A stretch of 6,127 nucleotides of DNA from RGIG3009 sp045578625. Its GTDB lineage: Bacteria; Bacillota; Clostridia; Oscillospirales; Acutalibacteraceae. Positions 5,787 to 6,127 of the stretch are shown here, piece by piece. How positions within the stretch are numbered: the stretch's first letter is position 1; every line of letters starts with the position of its first letter. The notes under the pieces were generated by a model. The model did no database searches and was not told the origin of the DNA. It worked only from the letters and a program-made list of their open reading frames with translations. The stretch is from positions 1 to 6,127 of the forward strand of contig JAZNKN010000045.1 of the NCBI GenBank assembly GCA_045578625.1, read 5' to 3'. Position numbers and translations under genes: made by a program.

Positions 5787-5815
5787 ATTTTAGCAGAGTT
5801 GCCGGTAAAAAGCAA
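5787..5815 (-). promoter_or_regulatory. Sigma-A type promoter of the ispD-ispF operon
   Basis: On the minus strand: -35 TTGCTT (5810-5815), 17-base spacer, -10 TAAAAT (5787-5792) preceded by TGC (extended -10). Predicted start near 5780, with a short leader of about 28 bases. It lies directly after the tRNA terminator, so the operon is transcribed independently of the tRNA genes. Confidence 0.75.
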
Positions 5816-5820
5816 CCCTG

Positions 5821-5872
5821 CCAGAAAACAGAAAACCCGCACAAACCGTGAGTTCGTGCGGGTTTGTGCGGG
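5821..5872 (-). terminator. Rho-independent terminator of the tRNA cluster
   Basis: On the minus strand CCCGCACAAACC (5861-5872) pairs perfectly with GGTTTGTGCGGG (5836-5847) across a 13-base loop, then TTTTCTGTTTTCTGG. It starts 9 bases after the end of tRNA-Gln. The loop contains a further GCAC element that could compete in folding, giving an alternative shorter stem. Confidence 0.92.
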
Positions 5873-5880
5873 ATTTTCCG

Positions 5881-5954
5881 TGGCTGGGATGGCAAGAATC
5901 GAACTTGCCCGGGCAGAGTCAAAGTCTGCTGTCCTACCACTAGACTACATCCCA
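5881..5954 (-). tRNA. tRNA-Gln, anticodon TTG
   Basis: The cloverleaf folds fully: acceptor TGGGATG/CATCCCA, D-stem GTCT/GGAC, anticodon stem GCAGA/TCTGC with loop CTTTGAC (anticodon at 5920-5922), T-stem GCAAG/CTTGC with loop TTCGATT, discriminator G and an encoded CCA. The weak first pair T1-A72 is typical of bacterial tRNA-Gln. It is the last gene of the three-tRNA unit and reads CAA (and CAG by wobble). Confidence 0.96.
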
Positions 5955-5960
5955 ATAGTG

Positions 5961-6039
5961 TGGGGTGGGAGATGGGATTCGAACCCACGATCTTCAGTGC
6001 CACAAACTGACGCGTTAGGCCAACTACGCTACACCCACC
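5961..6039 (-). tRNA. tRNA-His, anticodon GTG
   Basis: D-stem GCGT/ACGC, anticodon stem TCAGT/ACTGA with loop TTGTGGC (anticodon at 6001-6003), T-stem GTGGG/CCCAT with loop TTCGAAT and an encoded CCA. An extra G at position -1 (6039) faces discriminator C73, the identity feature of tRNA-His. The acceptor GTGGGTG/CTCCCAC has one mismatch, T6 facing T67. The 10-base D-loop accounts for the 79-base length. It is separated from tRNA-Gln by 6 bases. Confidence 0.94.
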
Positions 6040-6044
6040 ATATC

Positions 6045-6121
6045 TGGCGCGCCTGAAGGGACTCGAACCCCTGACCCTCTGCTTAGAAGGCAGATGCTCT
6101 ATCCAGCTGAGCTACAGGCGC
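6045..6121 (-). tRNA. tRNA-Arg, anticodon TCT
   Basis: Acceptor GCGCCTG/CAGGCGC is perfect; D-stem GCTC/GAGC, anticodon stem TCTGC/GCAGA with loop CTTCTAA (anticodon at 6085-6087), T-stem AGGGG/CCCTT with loop TTCGAGT, discriminator G and an encoded CCA. It reads AGA codons. It is the first of the three visible tRNA genes in transcription order, 5 bases before tRNA-His; their promoter, and possibly more tRNA genes, lie to the right of the window. Confidence 0.96.
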
Positions 6122-6127
6122 CTATAT

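Overview
The window looks like chromosome from a Gram-positive member of the Firmicutes, most likely a gut clostridium of the Oscillospiraceae/Ruminococcaceae type. Four things point there: the non-mevalonate pair ispD-ispF; a TmcAL (YlbM-type) tRNA-modification gene, a family typical of Firmicutes; a large secreted protein with a sortase signal and the CxxC/His modules and repeat domains common in gut clostridial surface proteins; and GC-rich codon use with strong AGGAGG-like ribosome binding sites. The genus cannot be named from the sequence alone.

Layout from left to right. Positions 2-1009 (+) hold the C-terminal part of tmcAL; its N-terminus lies outside the window. It converges on a 3.05-kb minus-strand gene (1168-4221), and the 158-bp gap between them holds two GC-rich hairpins, the second a clear terminator for the minus-strand gene. 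That gene encodes a 1017-residue secreted endonuclease I-family protein. In order it has a signal peptide, the nuclease domain, three blocks of Cys/His repeats separated by beta-rich domains, and a C-terminal VPSTG sorting signal. It has its own extended -10 promoter. Further right is a minus-strand operon: promoter (5787-5815), ispD (5065-5751), ispF (4577-5068, overlapping ispD by ATGA), a 29-codon ORF with a perfect ribosome binding site (4484-4573), and a terminator at 4397-4424. At the right edge are three minus-strand tRNA genes in the transcription order Arg(TCT), His(GTG), Gln(TTG), followed by a strong terminator.

The housekeeping genes act in isoprenoid precursor synthesis (IspD makes CDP-methylerythritol; IspF cyclises its phosphorylated form), wobble modification of elongator tRNA-Met (TmcAL), and translation (tRNAs). 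The nuclease appears to be a separate one-gene unit acting at the cell surface, probably in digesting extracellular DNA or RNA.

Three points deserve a second look. First, the nuclease's Cys/His blocks are regular, with potential ligand totals of 8, 8 and 20, all multiples of four. Second, the 29-codon ORF after ispF ends like an ABC-exporter ATPase and may be the scar of a large in-frame deletion. Third, the nuclease and ispDF promoters are unusually alike. I found no CRISPR array, insertion sequence, phage gene or obvious defence system.
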